Source: Sphingomonas canadensis
GTDB lineage: Bacteria; Pseudomonadota; Alphaproteobacteria; Sphingomonadales; Sphingomonadaceae
Length of the DNA stretch: 64,000 nucleotides
NCBI RefSeq assembly: GCF_026013525.1
Contig: NZ_JAPDRA010000007.1
Coordinates: 61,118 to 125,117 of the forward strand
Reading direction: 5' to 3'
The notes beneath the pieces are model-generated. The model searched no databases. It was not told where the DNA came from and was given only the letters and a program-made list of their open reading frames with translations. Positions within the stretch are counted from its first letter, which is position 1, and the number at the start of each line of letters is the position of its first letter. Positions 63,762 through 64,000 of the stretch are shown here, in pieces. Position numbers and translations under genes: made by a program.

Positions 63762-64000
63762 TCGGCTTCTCCGTGGTCAAGGAAGTGGAGGCGGTATTCG
63801 CCAGAGGGTTCGAGCCCTTCGACGCGAGCGAGCTCGGCGAGGCGCCGGCCGGCGCCGTCGCGCACCAGCACCGCGATCAGGCCGACGGTCTCGGCGATCA
63901 GCGGGCGTGGGACGGTGGTGACGGCTTCCTGGATCAGTTGCTCGAGGCGGCGGAGCGCGCCGATGGCAGTGCCGGCGTGGATCGTCCCGAACCCGCCCGG
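63758..64000 (-). CDS. trbB: TrbB (VirB11-like) ATPase, 3' end only
   Basis: The last 80 codons of the secretion ATPase, running off the right edge. My translation of the minus strand gives PGGFGTIHAGTAIGALRRLE, then LIAETVGLIAVLVRDGAGRR and a stop overlapping the trbC ATG. The TIHAGTA stretch is the conserved box after Walker B in TrbB/VirB11 proteins. Confidence 0.9.
   Translation of the reverse strand, partial: PGGFGTIHAGTAIGALRRLEQLIQEAVTTVPRPLIAETVGLIAVLVRDGAGRRLAELARVEGLEPSGEYRLHFLDHGEAE

Overview
The window is GC-rich chromosomal DNA from an alphaproteobacterium, most likely a sphingomonad (Sphingomonas or a close relative). The reasons are the pyrE-pdxJ-acpS-lepB run, an alphaproteobacterial ctaC-ctaD-ctaB-ctaG-ctaE-surf1 operon, many TonB-dependent receptors, a short repeat resembling one I associate with sphingomonad genomes inside pdxJ, and lasso-peptide genes of the proteobacterial isopeptidase type. 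All names come from reading motifs and gene order; no database search was run.

Core chromosome (1 to about 34.7 kb). In order: a class A penicillin-binding protein, an aldolase-like PLP enzyme, a DMT exporter, two tandem M28 peptidases, aminopeptidase N, a Fic protein that looks inserted, a Tat-exported PhoD phosphatase, an M49-like metallopeptidase lipoprotein, and a surface-glycan group with three glycosyltransferases, a polytopic membrane protein and a DUF2141 protein. Next comes a tightly packed leftward operon pyrE-pdxJ-acpS-lepB-(AI-2E permease)-maiA-(TonB receptor). The rightward cytochrome c oxidase locus follows, ending at surf1, a small conserved-looking ORF and tRNA-Thr(GGT).

Integrated mobile element (from tRNA-Thr at 34.7 kb to beyond the right edge). 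Content switches at the 3' end of the tRNA to accessory genes and finishes in a trb conjugation operon, so I read this as an integrative and conjugative element whose other end lies outside the window. Its cargo is: (i) metal efflux (MFS permease, RcnA, an RcnR/DmeR-like regulator) with a clear operator; (ii) a LuxR-LuxI quorum-sensing pair, a PhyH-type dioxygenase and a GntR regulator; (iii) a complete lasso-peptide locus with precursor, fused B1/B2 protease, cyclase, dedicated isopeptidase, TonB receptor with a signalling domain, FecR and an ECF sigma factor; (iv) a LysR regulator; (v) holdfast-anchor genes hfaA-hfaB-hfaD with a very large HfaD; (vi) a two-gene HEPN plus trypsin-like protease unit that looks like a defence or toxin module; (vii) the trb operon. 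In the trb operon trbE is joined out of frame to the 3' part of trbF, so most of trbE, the genes normally between them (trbJ, trbL) and the start of trbF are missing. The element should therefore not be able to conjugate by itself.

The most interesting system is the lasso-peptide locus at 38.3-50.6 kb. The unannotated 42-residue precursor at 41326-41454 carries a leader with the ET-x-G junction and a predicted 20-residue core GAQDGDVDGLGKIPLGLSDD (Gly1-Asp8 ring). It sits behind a perfect TTATAATC-G-GATTATAA palindrome overlapping a promoter, directly after gntR, and is followed by a 12-bp hairpin before the biosynthetic genes. The gene order suggests control by quorum sensing and GntR for production, and by ECF/FecR/TonB for uptake and isopeptidase cleavage.
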